In this document: positions 1-7,753 of the stretch, piece after piece
How positions within the stretch are numbered: the stretch's first letter is position 1
How the letters are laid out: every line of letters begins with the position of its first letter
From: Oscillatoria nigro-viridis PCC 7112
GTDB taxonomy: Bacteria; Cyanobacteriota; Cyanobacteriia; Cyanobacteriales; Microcoleaceae
Direction of reading: 5' to 3'
DNA length: 64,000 bases
Assembly (NCBI RefSeq): GCF_000317475.1
Contig: NC_019729.1
Span: 4,726,501-4,790,500 of the forward strand
The notes under the pieces: generated by a model
What the model saw: the letters and a program-made list of their open reading frames with translations, nothing else
Told to the model about the DNA's origin: nothing
Database searches by the model: none
Translations under genes and position numbers: made by a program

Positions 1-969
1 GCAGATAGTGCATTATATTCAGCTCCTAACTTAGAAATGTTAACCAATTTAAGATGGTTAACCCGCGTACCGTTGAGTATCAAGCAAGCGCAGCAACTGG
101 TATCTCAGTTAAATGAAGCAGAATTTACCCCCAGTTCTGTGAGTGGATATAGCTGGTCAGAACACAAAAGTAATTATGGTGGAATTGAACAAAGATGGCT
201 AGTAGTAGAGAGCAGTTTGCGACGCGATTCAGACCGACAAAAACTCGAAAAAAAACTCAAAAAAGCCCAGGCTGAAGCTGAGAATAAACTGCAAGAACTC
301 TCAAAAATTGAATTTGCTTGTGCCGCCGACGCTGCCGCCGCAGCTCATCGCTTATCCAAACAACTAAAATTTTACAATATCACCCAAGTTAGTAGCAAAG
401 AAATTACAGTAAAGACTAATACTAACGATCCAAATGCTCGCGAGAAATCCAGCTCGAAACAGAGATTTAAAGTTCAAGCAAAACTGGAACCAGATACAGG
501 TGCGATCGCCAAAGAAACCAAAGCCTGTGGCAGGTTTATTCTCGCCACTAATGTGCTGGAAACTCAGCAATTAGAGCCTGACGATATGATTGTGAAATAC
601 AAAGAACAGCAGTCAGCAGAAAGAGGGTTTGGGTTCTTGAAAGATCCGCTGTTTTTTACGGACAGTGTATTTCTCAAGTCGCCGGAAAGAATCGAAGCTT
701 TGGCATTGGTAATGGGTTTGTGTTTGTTAGTCTATACTTTAGGTCAAAGGTTACTGCGTCACAGTTTGCAACGCACTAATTCCCAATTGAAAAATCAGTT
801 GGGCAAACAAACTAATCGACCGACGCTCCGTTGGATTTGCCAGATATTTCAATCAATTCATCTGGTGAGCCTACAAGGGATTCAACAAATTTCTAATTTA
901 ACAGCCGAGCGAATGGCTATATTGAACTTGCTGCCGCTCTCCTGTAAGTCTTATTATTTATTAATCTGA
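1..969 (+). CDS. IS1634-type transposase, 3' part (5' end off window)
   Basis: The reading frame is open to the left edge, so the gene begins outside the window; the first in-window ATG (37) is probably not the start. The protein has the late part of a DDE transposase: a Lys/Glu-rich stretch (about 70-90), then a segment with YKEQQSAERGFGFLKDP that carries the presumed catalytic glutamate, then a hydrophobic helix (LALVMGLCLLVYTLGQ) and a C-terminal tail. This order is typical of IS1634-family transposases. It would cut and join the ends of its own element. The right terminal inverted repeat could not be identified without the left end. Family call is by remembered similarity. Confidence 0.75.
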   Translation, partial: ADSALYSAPNLEMLTNLRWLTRVPLSIKQAQQLVSQLNEAEFTPSSVSGYSWSEHKSNYGGIEQRWLVVESSLRRDSDRQKLEKKLKKAQAEAENKLQELSKIEFACAADAAAAAHRLSKQLKFYNITQVSSKEITVKTNTNDPNAREKSSSKQRFKVQAKLEPDTGAIAKETKACGRFILATNVLETQQLEPDDMIVKYKEQQSAERGFGFLKDPLFFTDSVFLKSPERIEALALVMGLCLLVYTLGQRLLRHSLQRTNSQLKNQLGKQTNRPTLRWICQIFQSIHLVSLQGIQQISNLTAERMAILNLLPLSCKSYYLLI

Positions 970-1092
970 GATCGAGCAGTTTGTTTGATGAGCAAAACTG
1001 ACAGAAATTTCATAAATATTTGATTCAGTAGTGATGTGTAATTATCAGGCTGCTGGAAATATCTGCTGTCGATTAATAGTTAATTATGACGG

Positions 1093-1228
1093 ATGAAGGT
1101 GTTGTTAGATATCGAGAATCTAGGATTTGCCCGAAAGCAGTTAATTTTCAACTTGCCCCAACAGGTCGATGCGATTGTGACCCAACAGGTCGCGGGTATT
1201 TTTGATTATTATAGTCATTTCAAATAAG
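1093..1228 (+). pseudogene. Small ORF cut by the IS630-type element
   Basis: An ATG at 1093 opens a 44-codon frame starting MKVLLDIENLGFARKQL that runs into the IS630-type element and stops in its left inverted repeat. If the element and one TA copy are removed, the frame continues from 2163 for about 29 more codons to a TAA near 2254, giving a product of roughly 74 residues. I do not recognise the family. It may be a real small gene or a chance frame; its restored 3' end would overlap the end of the convergent SLH gene. Confidence 0.3.
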
Positions 1229-1826
1229 TATGAGACACTCTTTCTGCACAATAAGCACGAATAACTTCATCAAGAGATGTGCCAGGAGACGCATACATTT
1301 TAGCTCTCTTTAATGCACTAAAATCATGCTCAATATCATTTAAGTCAGGAGAGTATTTTGGTAAAAAAAGTATCTGATGGCCTGCTTCCTCCACCAGGAG
1401 CCTAATTGCTGTCTTACGATGAATCGGTGCATTATCCATGATTAATATTGATGGTATTGTTAAAGATGGCAATAAATATAAAGCTAACCACCCTTCAAAA
1501 CTTTCTGCATTCAAGCTCCCTGTAAAGACCATAGGTGCAATCAAGTCCTTGTTGCCTTTTCTTCTTCCTGCTACTAAATTTTCTCTTTTTCCGCGTTTTC
1601 CTTGTCTCTCCCCATATACTTTTCTCCCTTTTTTTGACCACGCATAAACACAAGCATGAAACTCTTCAAACCCTGACTCATCAATAAATACAAGGCTTTT
1701 ACTCCCATGAACTTTAATTAAAGTTCTCAGTGTTTGGTAGTATTGTATTCTTTCTTCTCTATTCCTTTCTCTATAACGAAATTCTTTTTTTTTATCGTAA
1801 TTTTCATTTTCTTTAAGGCATAGCAT
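1215..1826 (-). CDS. IS630-type transposase, DDE catalytic part (orfB)
   Basis: The 203-residue frame holds the IS630/Tc1-like catalytic triad: Asp in LVFIDESGF, Asp in LIMDNAPIHR and Glu in YSPDLNDIEHDFS. It lacks its own DNA-binding domain and is probably made mainly as a fusion with orfA by -1 frameshifting on the A9 run. The shown ATG near 1826 is probably not used. Its stop lies just inside the left inverted repeat. Confidence 0.87.
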   Translation of the reverse strand: MLCLKENENYDKKKEFRYRERNREERIQYYQTLRTLIKVHGSKSLVFIDESGFEEFHACVYAWSKKGRKVYGERQGKRGKRENLVAGRRKGNKDLIAPMVFTGSLNAESFEGWLALYLLPSLTIPSILIMDNAPIHRKTAIRLLVEEAGHQILFLPKYSPDLNDIEHDFSALKRAKMYASPGTSLDEVIRAYCAERVSHTYLK

Positions 1827-2107
1827 ATGGCACTCGCTCTCACCCCGAATTTCCTTGCTCTTTCTATTAATCTTGCTTCGGGATTTTCTTCTACATCTTT
1901 TCTGAGCATTTCCCAGTCTATCTTTCGCTCACGGTGTTCTACCTTAGTGGCTCGAAGGTCTTCCCTCCCTAGCCATCTGTATATTGTTGCTCTTCCTACT
2001 TTAAACAGGGCGGCGGCTTTGGTTATACCCCCTCCATTTTCCACATAATCCACTACTCTTTTTCTTAAATCTAGACTGTATGCCATTTTTCGGCTCCGAG
2101 TTAACAA
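1727..2107 (-). CDS. IS630-type transposase, N-terminal part (orfA)
   Basis: The 126-residue product begins MLTRSRKMAYSLDLRKRVV and contains a helix-turn-helix (about residues 28-47, AAALFKVGRATIYRWL) that would bind the terminal repeats; MAYSLDLRKRVV at residue 8 is a likely alternative start. Its last ~33 codons overlap orfB in the -1 frame. The overlap holds a run of nine A residues on the coding strand (complement of about 1785-1793). A -1 slip there joins the DNA-binding domain to the catalytic domain, giving a fusion of about 290 residues, the normal size for an IS630-family transposase. Confidence 0.85.
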   Translation of the reverse strand: MLTRSRKMAYSLDLRKRVVDYVENGGGITKAAALFKVGRATIYRWLGREDLRATKVEHRERKIDWEMLRKDVEENPEARLIERARKFGVRASAICYALKKMKITIKKKNFVIEKGIEKKEYNTTKH

Positions 2108-2247
2108 TTTTTCTTGATTTTACATCATCTTGCATTTGTCTCACATTTATTTGAAATGACTATATCTCGGACGAGAGACTCGGACGGAGCACCCCAACTG
2201 CGTGTGTGCCAGTTGAGGGTGCGGAATGTGGGTAAAAACCTCCAAAT

Positions 2248-3729
2248 CTACTTACTAGCATAACCCGTACTTACCAAAAACTCCCGCAACTTCCCAAAGA
2301 ATTGAGTGCGATCGCGCCCTTGATAAACTCTGTCCAACAACTGCCAACCTTCCGCCTCCTGGCCCATGACATACTTGCTCGCCATGAAGGCCGCCAACAC
2401 CCCTTTCACCTCCCTATCTTCACTCAGACGCTTGTTAGATTCCAGCCAAAGCTCAGCAGAATTCGTGTATACTTCCACCGGATACTGTTTGCTAACATCT
2501 TGCATTTTACCTTGGCGGTACTGCCAAATTTGCAGCGGAAAGCGAGAATCAGCATAATTTGTAAAAGCCTCGGAAAATCTGCCGTCCTGACTCTTAAACT
2601 CTGGGATATCATTTTTGCCAAAATCGACAATTTCGTAACTCACATTGCCCCAGAAATGCTTGATATGAGTGTATTTGTTAGCGTCGGAATCGTAGCGGTA
2701 AATAAACGAATAATTGCAGCAGCGGACGCCGCTTTTGATTGACACTAAATCTGCCAGCACTTCCGGTTCCTTGTCGCCGTCCAAATCGCGAATTAGCAGG
2801 GATAAAAAACGTCCTTCTGATACTTCTTCGCTGGCTCTTCGATCGGGGTTATCTACTAGAGAACGAGTCGGAATCAGCACTGGTTCTTCCAATAAAGTTT
2901 TACCGTCGCGGATAATTTTGATGCGGAGATTTTTAGCATTTTCTGCTTCTTTTACGAAAGAAACTTCCGCTCGAACTTTCCCCGCTTCGGAGATTTCTGT
3001 TGTTCTCGGCGGGCCGATATTGGGCGGAACTTGGGCGATATATTGGGCAGGAACTAAGGCAGTTTGACCGGGTTTGGCGATCGCCTGACAGAAAAAACTT
3101 GCTACTTCGGCGCGAGTAGCATTCCGAGTAGGTTCTAGCTGTTTAACAGCCGGATAATTCACCACAAGTTGTTTTTCTGCGGCGGCGGCGATCGCACTTC
3201 TGGCCAGTTCGGGAATATCCCGCGCATCTTCAAAAGTCGCATCCAAAATCTCAGCCGCCGACCCCGCAGGTGTATATTTCAAGCCGCTGGTTAAAGCTAC
3301 CAAAGCCTGCCAGCGGGTAATATTCAAAGTGGGGTTAAAGATACTGCCACTGTATCCAGACATAAAACCCGTCTGATAAGCTTCTCGAATTGCTTTAAAA
3401 CCCCAGTAATTTGTAGGAATATCTGCAAAGTCGATCGGAGCGCGGACAGTTTTGGCATCGGGAAAAGCCATGCGAACCATTGCCGCAAACTCAGCGCGGC
3501 TGACGGGACGATTCGGGCGAAAAGTGCCGTCTTCGTAGTAGCCACTGATGATTTTTTTCTGTGCTAACTCCTCTATGCAAGCTTGCGCCCAATGATCTTT
3601 AACATCCTGAAATTTGGCTTGAGCAAATGCCGGCGCTACATTCCGGCCCGGAAACACCAAATTCCCGATGATTATCCCTAAAGCTATCGCCAAAGCGATG
3701 ATAGCTTGCCATCTGTGCGATCGAACCAT
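2248..3729 (-). CDS. Secreted S-layer homology (SLH) domain protein
   Basis: The 493-residue protein has an N-terminal hydrophobic segment (about 9-27, then PAFAQ), fitting a signal peptide or anchor. Three SLH repeats follow: about 40-90 (FQDVKDHWA..GYYEDGTFRPN), 98-150 (FADIPTNYWG..GYSGSIFNP) and 164-217 (more diverged). SLH triplets bind secondary cell-wall polysaccharide or peptidoglycan, so it is probably attached to the wall. The C-terminal ~270 residues hold a beta-rich region with LLIRDLDGDKEPEVLADL, which looks like an FG-GAP/VCBS-type loop. It is transcribed toward the IS630-type element and is monocistronic as far as can be seen. Confidence 0.85.
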   Translation of the reverse strand: MVRSHRWQAIIALAIALGIIIGNLVFPGRNVAPAFAQAKFQDVKDHWAQACIEELAQKKIISGYYEDGTFRPNRPVSRAEFAAMVRMAFPDAKTVRAPIDFADIPTNYWGFKAIREAYQTGFMSGYSGSIFNPTLNITRWQALVALTSGLKYTPAGSAAEILDATFEDARDIPELARSAIAAAAEKQLVVNYPAVKQLEPTRNATRAEVASFFCQAIAKPGQTALVPAQYIAQVPPNIGPPRTTEISEAGKVRAEVSFVKEAENAKNLRIKIIRDGKTLLEEPVLIPTRSLVDNPDRRASEEVSEGRFLSLLIRDLDGDKEPEVLADLVSIKSGVRCCNYSFIYRYDSDANKYTHIKHFWGNVSYEIVDFGKNDIPEFKSQDGRFSEAFTNYADSRFPLQIWQYRQGKMQDVSKQYPVEVYTNSAELWLESNKRLSEDREVKGVLAAFMASKYVMGQEAEGWQLLDRVYQGRDRTQFFGKLREFLVSTGYASK

Positions 3730-3820
3730 ATAACAGACTCCTCTACTTACAAATTGGCGATCGAAACTTTCGGAAACTTTATACTTTATATAGCAACGCT
3801 CGCGTCACTTGTGAATTTCT

Positions 3821-3858
3821 TACTCCCTCCCCTTACTAAGGGGAGGGTTGGGGTGGAA
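3821..3858. repeat. Palindromic intergenic repeat (CCTCCCCTTACTAAGGGGAGG)
   Basis: CTCCCTCCCCTTACTAAGG followed by GGAGGGTTGGGGTGG forms a strong hairpin between two minus-strand genes. This is a familiar type of dispersed cyanobacterial palindrome. It could also act as a transcription stop, although no T-run follows on the minus strand. Confidence 0.5.
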
Positions 3859-3995
3859 TAAAAAATTTACGACTCCTGCAACGATTGCTATATCAGGTAT
3901 ATTAACCCGATTTAATACCAGTTCTTAAAAATTTACCGACAACTAAGGACACGGCAATGCCATGCCCCTTATTTTTCGAGTTGGTATAATAAAGC

Positions 3996-4982
3996 TTACT
4001 TCGACTCGAAAGTTATCTCCATCACCATTTTTGTTGTGATTGTTAATTCTTCAGAACTGCCAGCAGTTTTAGCACTCATTTCGCTATTTGAACTAACAGA
4101 CGCAGTAGACCGAAAAGGCATTAATCTATCCAAGCGCATTGTGGCTGCTCCCCGACCCTGAGAAGCAAAAGATTTTAGGGTTAAGGTAGTTCCCGGAGGC
4201 AGTTGGGGATCGGTAATATTTTGAGGGTTTGCTTGCTGCTCTATACTTACATTCAGGGAGGCAACTCCATCTTGCCAGCTAGCCAATTCATAGGTAGAAA
4301 TGTCATTCACATTAATGCCGCTGAAATCAGAGGAAGAAGAAACGCGCCATTTTGCTCCTTTTCCGACTGCTTCAGCAGGCAGCGGCGAGGCAATTTGCTC
4401 TAGAGATTTAGACATTTGTCGAACCATTTGTTTGACGTTGTTGTCAGCTCCTTCGGGCAAAATAATGTCACCTCCTTTATGAAAACCGCGATTGTCCATG
4501 ATGAAAGAGCCTTTCACTCCCACGATGTTTTTGAGTGCAGAACGCATGGCATCTAGGGCGGCGGGCTGGGTATTTCCAGTATCGCCGGCTATATCTGAGT
4601 TAGTATAAGCAAACTCGTAGTGAATATCGCCGTTGGGATCAATTTTAGTGACTTTGGTCTCGAAAGTCATCACCGATACTGGAATTTTAGCCCCAGGCGA
4701 AGACCGGCCGGATGCGGATATTTCCATATCCATTTTTACGGTCATCACAGTTGTTTCTTTGACATCGATAGCTGGCTTTAAACGCAGTTGCTGTCGGGGT
4801 TCCACTCCCGGATTTAGCAATTCCACTTGCGGGGTTTTCGAGTTGGGGGCAGGCGCGGATACGCCACGGGTTGGCTGCTGCACTAAAAGTGAAGTTTCAG
4901 CACTGAGGGAAGCAGGAGAAAGCTCGATAGCCCATCCGGCGCTCGCCAAACAAACAGATGTAATCAACAGTGTTTTTTTCAT
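3996..4982 (-). CDS. Secreted protein of unknown function (DUF6263-like)
   Basis: The 328-residue product starts with a clear signal peptide (MKKTLLITSVCLASAGWAIE, cleavage near LSAETS). The mature part has repeated beta-strand patterns with the order typical of DUF6263-like exported proteins: VKMDMEI, a polar loop, FETKVTKIDPNGDIHYEF, GSFIMDNRGF and PLPAEAVGKGAKWRV. The function of that family is not known. It lies 4 bp downstream of the deacetylase stop, so the two are likely one transcript. This suggests an envelope role, which is inference. The family name is from memory and is the least certain part. Confidence 0.6.
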   Translation of the reverse strand: MKKTLLITSVCLASAGWAIELSPASLSAETSLLVQQPTRGVSAPAPNSKTPQVELLNPGVEPRQQLRLKPAIDVKETTVMTVKMDMEISASGRSSPGAKIPVSVMTFETKVTKIDPNGDIHYEFAYTNSDIAGDTGNTQPAALDAMRSALKNIVGVKGSFIMDNRGFHKGGDIILPEGADNNVKQMVRQMSKSLEQIASPLPAEAVGKGAKWRVSSSSDFSGINVNDISTYELASWQDGVASLNVSIEQQANPQNITDPQLPPGTTLTLKSFASQGRGAATMRLDRLMPFRSTASVSSNSEMSAKTAGSSEELTITTKMVMEITFESK

Positions 4983-4986
4983 TAAC

Positions 4987-5676
4987 TTAATTTCGTGTTA
5001 TCGGAATGTTTGCCTGTTCCCAAAGCCGATCGACTGTCACGAATTTGTAACCTTTATACAAAAGCAATGGAATTATTTTATCAGCAGAAGCTGCAACCTC
5101 TTCGCCGCCGCAATAGCCATCGTGCAGTACAATAATCGATCCGTTTTCAGTTTGCTGCACGACGCGACTCATAACTTTCCTAACCCCCGGCCGCACCCAA
5201 TCTTCCGGGACGACACTCCACATTACGGGGCGATATTCCCACTGTTGCAATAACTCTAATGTTCGCGGCGTAAAAATGCCGTTGGGCGGGCGCACGTCCA
5301 GGATTAATTTTGGATCTAAATCGCAAGCTTTGGCAATTGCTTTTTGCGTGTCTTCTAAACTTTGTTTTAGTTCGTGGGTTTTGAGTTTGGGAAACGATAT
5401 ATGCTGATAGCCGTGGAGACCGATCCAGTGTCCGCGATCGTACACTTCTTTAGCCGTTTCTGGATGCCTGTCCACGCAAAAACCCAGCCAGAAAAAACTA
5501 GCTTTGATGCCGTATTTATCTAAAATTTTTAACAGTTGAGGTGTGTGCTGACGGTGCGGCCCGTCGTCAAATGTGAGGGCAATTTCTCGGCTGTTGATAT
5601 CTCCCGTCCACAGACATCTGGGAAAAGCAGATTTGAGGATGGGATGAACGACAGGAAACAGGGGTGCTAGTGGCAT
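4987..5676 (-). CDS. Polysaccharide deacetylase (NodB homology domain)
   Basis: The 229-residue protein is essentially one NodB domain. Motif 1 is LTFDDGPH (about 33-40), with the catalytic Asp and a metal-binding Asp. Motif 2 is IGLHGYQH, with the two metal-binding His. Motif 3 is RPPNG, motif 4 VPEDWVRPG and motif 5 IIVLHDG. Such enzymes remove N- or O-acetyl groups from chitin, peptidoglycan or exopolysaccharide. No clear signal peptide is seen, so a cytoplasmic or membrane-associated site is possible. It heads a two-gene unit with the secreted DUF6263-like gene, 4 bp apart. Confidence 0.9.
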   Translation of the reverse strand: MPLAPLFPVVHPILKSAFPRCLWTGDINSREIALTFDDGPHRQHTPQLLKILDKYGIKASFFWLGFCVDRHPETAKEVYDRGHWIGLHGYQHISFPKLKTHELKQSLEDTQKAIAKACDLDPKLILDVRPPNGIFTPRTLELLQQWEYRPVMWSVVPEDWVRPGVRKVMSRVVQQTENGSIIVLHDGYCGGEEVAASADKIIPLLLYKGYKFVTVDRLWEQANIPITRN

Positions 5677-5755
5677 TGGTTAATGTTGTTTAGCGCGATC
5701 GGGTAGAAATGAAGCTGCGTTACAATAAACTAAAGTTAACTCAATCGAGGTAAAT

Positions 5756-6049
5756 ATGACAACTGCCGTTGATATAGGAACGCTAATTGTCCGCACTCCA
5801 GGAACTTGCGGCGGCCGTCCCCGCATCGCCGAAACTCGAATTACCGTAGAAAATATTGCTATTGATTTCAATGCTGGGCTGACTCCAGAACAAATCATTG
5901 ATGAAAAACCGCACTTGACTTTAGCACAAATTTATGGTGCATTAGCCTACTATTATGCAAACAAAGACCAAATTGACGCGGATATAGCAGCAGAAAACGC
6001 TGAGTGGGAGCGCTTGGAAGCAGAATATATGGTAGGTAAGGTATCGTGA
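5756..6049 (+). CDS. DUF433 protein, probable antitoxin of a TA pair
   Basis: The 97-residue product matches the DUF433 pattern: GTCGGRPRIAETRITVENI, then GLTPEQIIDEKPHLTLAQIYGALAYYY with a helix-turn-helix character. DUF433 proteins usually precede a DUF5615 PIN-like protein and are treated as its antitoxin and DNA-binding partner. Its TGA (6047-6049) overlaps the GTG start of the next gene by GTGA, so translation is coupled. Confidence 0.85.
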   Translation: MTTAVDIGTLIVRTPGTCGGRPRIAETRITVENIAIDFNAGLTPEQIIDEKPHLTLAQIYGALAYYYANKDQIDADIAAENAEWERLEAEYMVGKVS

Positions 6050-6417
6050 GTCAGATTCGTTTGTATCTCGATGAAGATATTCAGAAACAAGCTCTGATAT
6101 TGGCTCTGCGAAATTCTGGAATAGATGTATTGACTACCTCAGAAGCTAACAGAATCAGCTATGTAGATGAAGAACAGCTAATTTGGGCAACTGAGCAAGG
6201 GCGAGTCATTTACAGCTTTAATAGGAGAGATTTCAGCAGTTTGCACAGTCAATTTATAGCTAAAAATAGAAATCATGCAGGAATCATTCTTGCACAGCAA
6301 CAGCGTTACTCTGTGGGGGAGCAAATGCGAGGAATATTGAATTTAATGGCTGCTAAGTCAGCAGAAGAAATGATAAATAAACTCGAATATTTGGGGGCTT
6401 ATATCAGAGATAAATAA
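6046..6417 (+). CDS. DUF5615 PIN-like protein, probable toxin
   Basis: The 123-residue protein starts at GTG inside the upstream stop. It begins MSQIRLYLDEDI, the N-terminal acidic motif of DUF5615/Mut7-C-like PIN proteins, followed by LRNSGIDVLTTSEAN and a conserved acidic/NRRDF segment (VIYSFNRRDFSSLH). The acidic residues are those expected to hold Mg2+ in a ribonuclease site. With the DUF433 gene it forms a VapBC-like module. Nuclease activity for this pair is inferred from fold similarity only. Confidence 0.83.
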   Translation: MSQIRLYLDEDIQKQALILALRNSGIDVLTTSEANRISYVDEEQLIWATEQGRVIYSFNRRDFSSLHSQFIAKNRNHAGIILAQQQRYSVGEQMRGILNLMAAKSAEEMINKLEYLGAYIRDK

Positions 6418-6590
6418 CTGTATGTAAAAGATGAGCGATCGCCCTTAAAAAATTGCTTAACTCTTTTGATAGATCCTCAAACTATATCCGATCGCATCAA
6501 CCTCTATCTCGCGGTCGATGCGATCGCCCTGCGGTGTCCTCATATACTGAAAACCAGCACAATTAATCTAAAAACCATCAAGGAGGAACA

Positions 6591-7358
6591 ATGACAGAGG
6601 AATACCTAGCCGAACGCACAGTTTCAGCCGTATTTAAGGAAGAAGAACAATTAGACGGCGTAATTCGGCGGTTGCTGGATCGCGGAGTTTCCCGCGACCA
6701 CATCTCAGTCATGGGAAAAAACTTTCAGTCTAAAACTAGAATTGCCGGCTTTCTTACTAAAAAAGATGTGATTTTAGGCGGTCTGCGAAGCGGGGCAATT
6801 TTTGGTTCCTTATTCGGTTCTTTTTTGGGTTTGCTAACAGGCGTCGGCGTGCTGTTTATTCCCTTTGTCGGTGCAGTAGTATCGGCGGGCCCGCTGGGTG
6901 CGGTACTGTTGGGTGCAGCTAGCGGCGCGATCGCAGGTTCGGCCGGTGCGGGTCTAGTTTCCGCTTTGGTCGCTTTGGGAATGCCCGAAGACAAAGCAAC
7001 TATCTATCAAACCCGCGTTGAAGCAGGCGAATTTCTCGTGATGGCAGAAGTTCCCGCAGATAAATCGGGCGAATTTCAACTCTTGCTAGAAAGTGCAGGT
7101 GGCGAAGAAATTTCAGTTAGCGAGATGACGCTGCCGCGCGCCGTCAAAGGTCGCTGCAACAGTCCGGCAGATTTGTCTCCAGAAGTGCGATCGCACCTGT
7201 CGGAAGCCGCTCAAAAAACCTTTATGGAATCCTACAACGCCGCATTTGACGAAAGCAATGACTCGATACAAGCCGAACACACCGCTTGGAACATTATTCA
7301 CCAGCAGTACGAAGAAGATGAAAATGGCGTTTGGACTAAGCCTTTAGCAAAAGTCTAG
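6591..7358 (+). CDS. Membrane-associated protein with C-terminal ChaB domain
   Basis: The start ATG is preceded by a strong AAGGAGG ribosome site (6581-6588 region). The 255-residue protein has three parts. Residues 1-55 resemble general-stress 17M/YflT-like regions ([26 protein letters not shown]). A Gly/Ala-rich hydrophobic segment (about 60-130) has glycine-zipper character. The last ~75 residues match a ChaB domain ([39 protein letters not shown]). ChaB was linked to cation transport regulation in E. coli, but its role is unclear. A stress-related envelope role is plausible and unproven. Confidence 0.75.
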   Translation: MTEEYLAERTVSAVFKEEEQLDGVIRRLLDRGVSRDHISVMGKNFQSKTRIAGFLTKKDVILGGLRSGAIFGSLFGSFLGLLTGVGVLFIPFVGAVVSAGPLGAVLLGAASGAIAGSAGAGLVSALVALGMPEDKATIYQTRVEAGEFLVMAEVPADKSGEFQLLLESAGGEEISVSEMTLPRAVKGRCNSPADLSPEVRSHLSEAAQKTFMESYNAAFDESNDSIQAEHTAWNIIHQQYEEDENGVWTKPLAKV

Positions 7359-7395
7359 TCTTCCAATCGCAGCAAACTAATAAAAAATACCATCT

Positions 7396-7430
7396 AGCCT
7401 CTAGAACTGTGATTCTGGAGGCTTTGACGA
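7396..7430 (+). terminator. Terminator-like hairpin after the ChaB-domain gene
   Basis: AGCCTCTAGAA (7396-7406) pairs with TTCTGGAGGCT (7413-7423) around a 6-nt loop, with one G-T pair. It lies 38 bp after the stop and is followed by a weak T-rich stretch, so it is a plausible rather than strong intrinsic terminator. Confidence 0.5.
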
Positions 7431-7582
7431 TTTTAGATTTTAGATTTGAAGATGGTGCAAAACTTAATTCGTAAAGACTTGGGAATTATCGAAAGTCTCA
7501 TTACTGTTTGAAAGTGGTATTGCATTAGGTTGCGTTGTCAAGTACAATCTATAGGCTTACAATTGAAAATTGAGTTAAGCAA

Positions 7583-7741
7583 ATGCAAAAATACGTTTGT
7601 ACAGTTTGCAATTACGTCTACGATCCAGAAGTAGGCGACCCCGACGGAGGCATAGCTCCCGGTACTGCCTTTGAAGATATCCCCGACGATTGGGTTTGTC
7701 CCACTTGCGGGGCGGTAAAATCCGATTTTGAACCAGAATAA
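7583..7741 (+). CDS. Short soluble rubredoxin
   Basis: This 52-residue gene begins [15 protein letters not shown] and carries the two CxxC knuckles that hold a single iron: C6-x-x-C9 and C39-x-x-C42 ([13 protein letters not shown]). The length and the [19 protein letters not shown] centre match a classic one-electron carrier. It has no membrane anchor, unlike the longer RubA of photosystem I/II assembly. Its stop is 12 bp before the TTG start of a flavoprotein, so the two may be co-transcribed, with the rubredoxin as electron partner. That partnership is inference. Confidence 0.93.
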   Translation: MQKYVCTVCNYVYDPEVGDPDGGIAPGTAFEDIPDDWVCPTCGAVKSDFEPE

Positions 7742-7753
7742 GCGAGAAAAAAT

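Larger units (their letters stand above)
1212..2162. mobile_element. Complete IS630-type insertion sequence
   Basis: The ends are near-perfect inverted repeats: GTCATTTCAAATAAGTATGAGAC on the left differs from the right-end complement by two bases. The element is bracketed by TA dinucleotides (1212-1213 and 2161-2162), which matches the TA target duplication of the IS630/Tc1 group. The interior holds two overlapping minus-strand reading frames that together give one DDE transposase. The element appears intact and potentially active. Confidence 0.88.

Noticed and set aside
4633-5253. 206-codon plus-strand frame opposite the DUF6263-like and deacetylase genes
   Set aside because: It overlaps two well-supported minus-strand genes and has no family pattern or ribosome site.
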